Assembly (NCBI GenBank): GCA_031260845.1
Contig: JAISKR010000083.1
Span: forward strand, 1-5,637
From: Bacteroidales bacterium
Lineage (GTDB): Bacteria; Bacteroidota; Bacteroidia; Bacteroidales; UBA4181
Reading direction: 5' to 3'
DNA: 5,637 nucleotides
This document shows positions 5,580 to 5,637 of this stretch, piece after piece; position 1 is the first letter of the stretch; the number at the start of each line of letters is the position of its first letter. The notes beneath the pieces are model-generated. The model worked only from the letters and a program-made list of their open reading frames with translations, made no database searches and was not told the DNA's origin. Position numbers and translations under genes: made by a program.

Positions 5580-5637
5580 AAAAGGATAAAAGGATAAAAG
5601 GATAAAAGGATAAAAGGATAAAAGGATAAAAGGATAA
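5580..5637 (+). repeat. Perfect 8-bp purine tandem array (AAAAGGAT)n, running off the window
   Basis: Seven perfect consecutive copies of AAAAGGAT (5580-5635) followed by AA at the window edge, so the true length is unknown. It is purine-rich on the + strand and is the reverse-complement orientation of the degenerate 4235-4289 array. Perfect copies suggest recent expansion or ongoing slippage. No gene is visible between argG and the window end. Confidence 0.95.

Noticed and set aside
4235..5637. argG carried by a composite mobile element because inverted repeats bracket it
   Set aside because: The bracketing sequences are simple 8-bp tandem arrays, not IS ends; there is no transposase and no target-site duplication visible, and argG looks native in composition.

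Overview
The window looks like Bacteroidetes, most likely Bacteroidales. Two regulatory regions carry the Bacteroidetes-type -7 element TAnnTTTG, one of them with a TTTG -33 box at 20 nt spacing. The proteins also fit: a DPP5-type S9 peptidase very like the Porphyromonas enzyme, a short stand-alone DUF721/DciA-like protein, and an ArgG with the sequence style I associate with this phylum. Family and genus cannot be fixed from the window alone. Spacers are AT-rich and genes are of intermediate GC.

All five complete genes lie on the + strand. Positions 1-104 may be the tail of an upstream gene. Positions 105-291 hold a hairpin-forming stretch, a good promoter and a 12-bp tandem duplication. Next come a DUF975 membrane protein (292-1017) and a DUF721/DciA-like protein (1030-1311, no ATG start), probably co-transcribed. 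After a 44-bp spacer with no clear promoter comes a lipoprotein dipeptidyl-peptidase 5 (1356-3455). A 55-bp spacer with a 7-bp tandem repeat separates it from a DJ-1/PfpI-family protein (3511-4080). A 253-bp spacer follows, made almost entirely of two tandem repeat arrays plus a promoter. It leads into argG, argininosuccinate synthase (4334-5533). The last 104 bp hold two more repeat tracts and run off the window.

The genes do not form an obvious single pathway: membrane protein of unknown role, replication-associated factor, periplasmic peptide degradation, protein/metabolite quality control, arginine synthesis. I see no defence system, mobile element, CRISPR array or RNA gene. The genes are ordinary; the unusual part is the spacers. 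Nearly every spacer longer than 50 bp contains a different short tandem repeat (units of 12, 7, 11, 8, 7 and 8 bp). Three of the arrays overlap the stop codon of the gene before them, one forms the -33 box of the argG promoter, and two arrays of the same 8-bp family bracket argG in opposite orientation.
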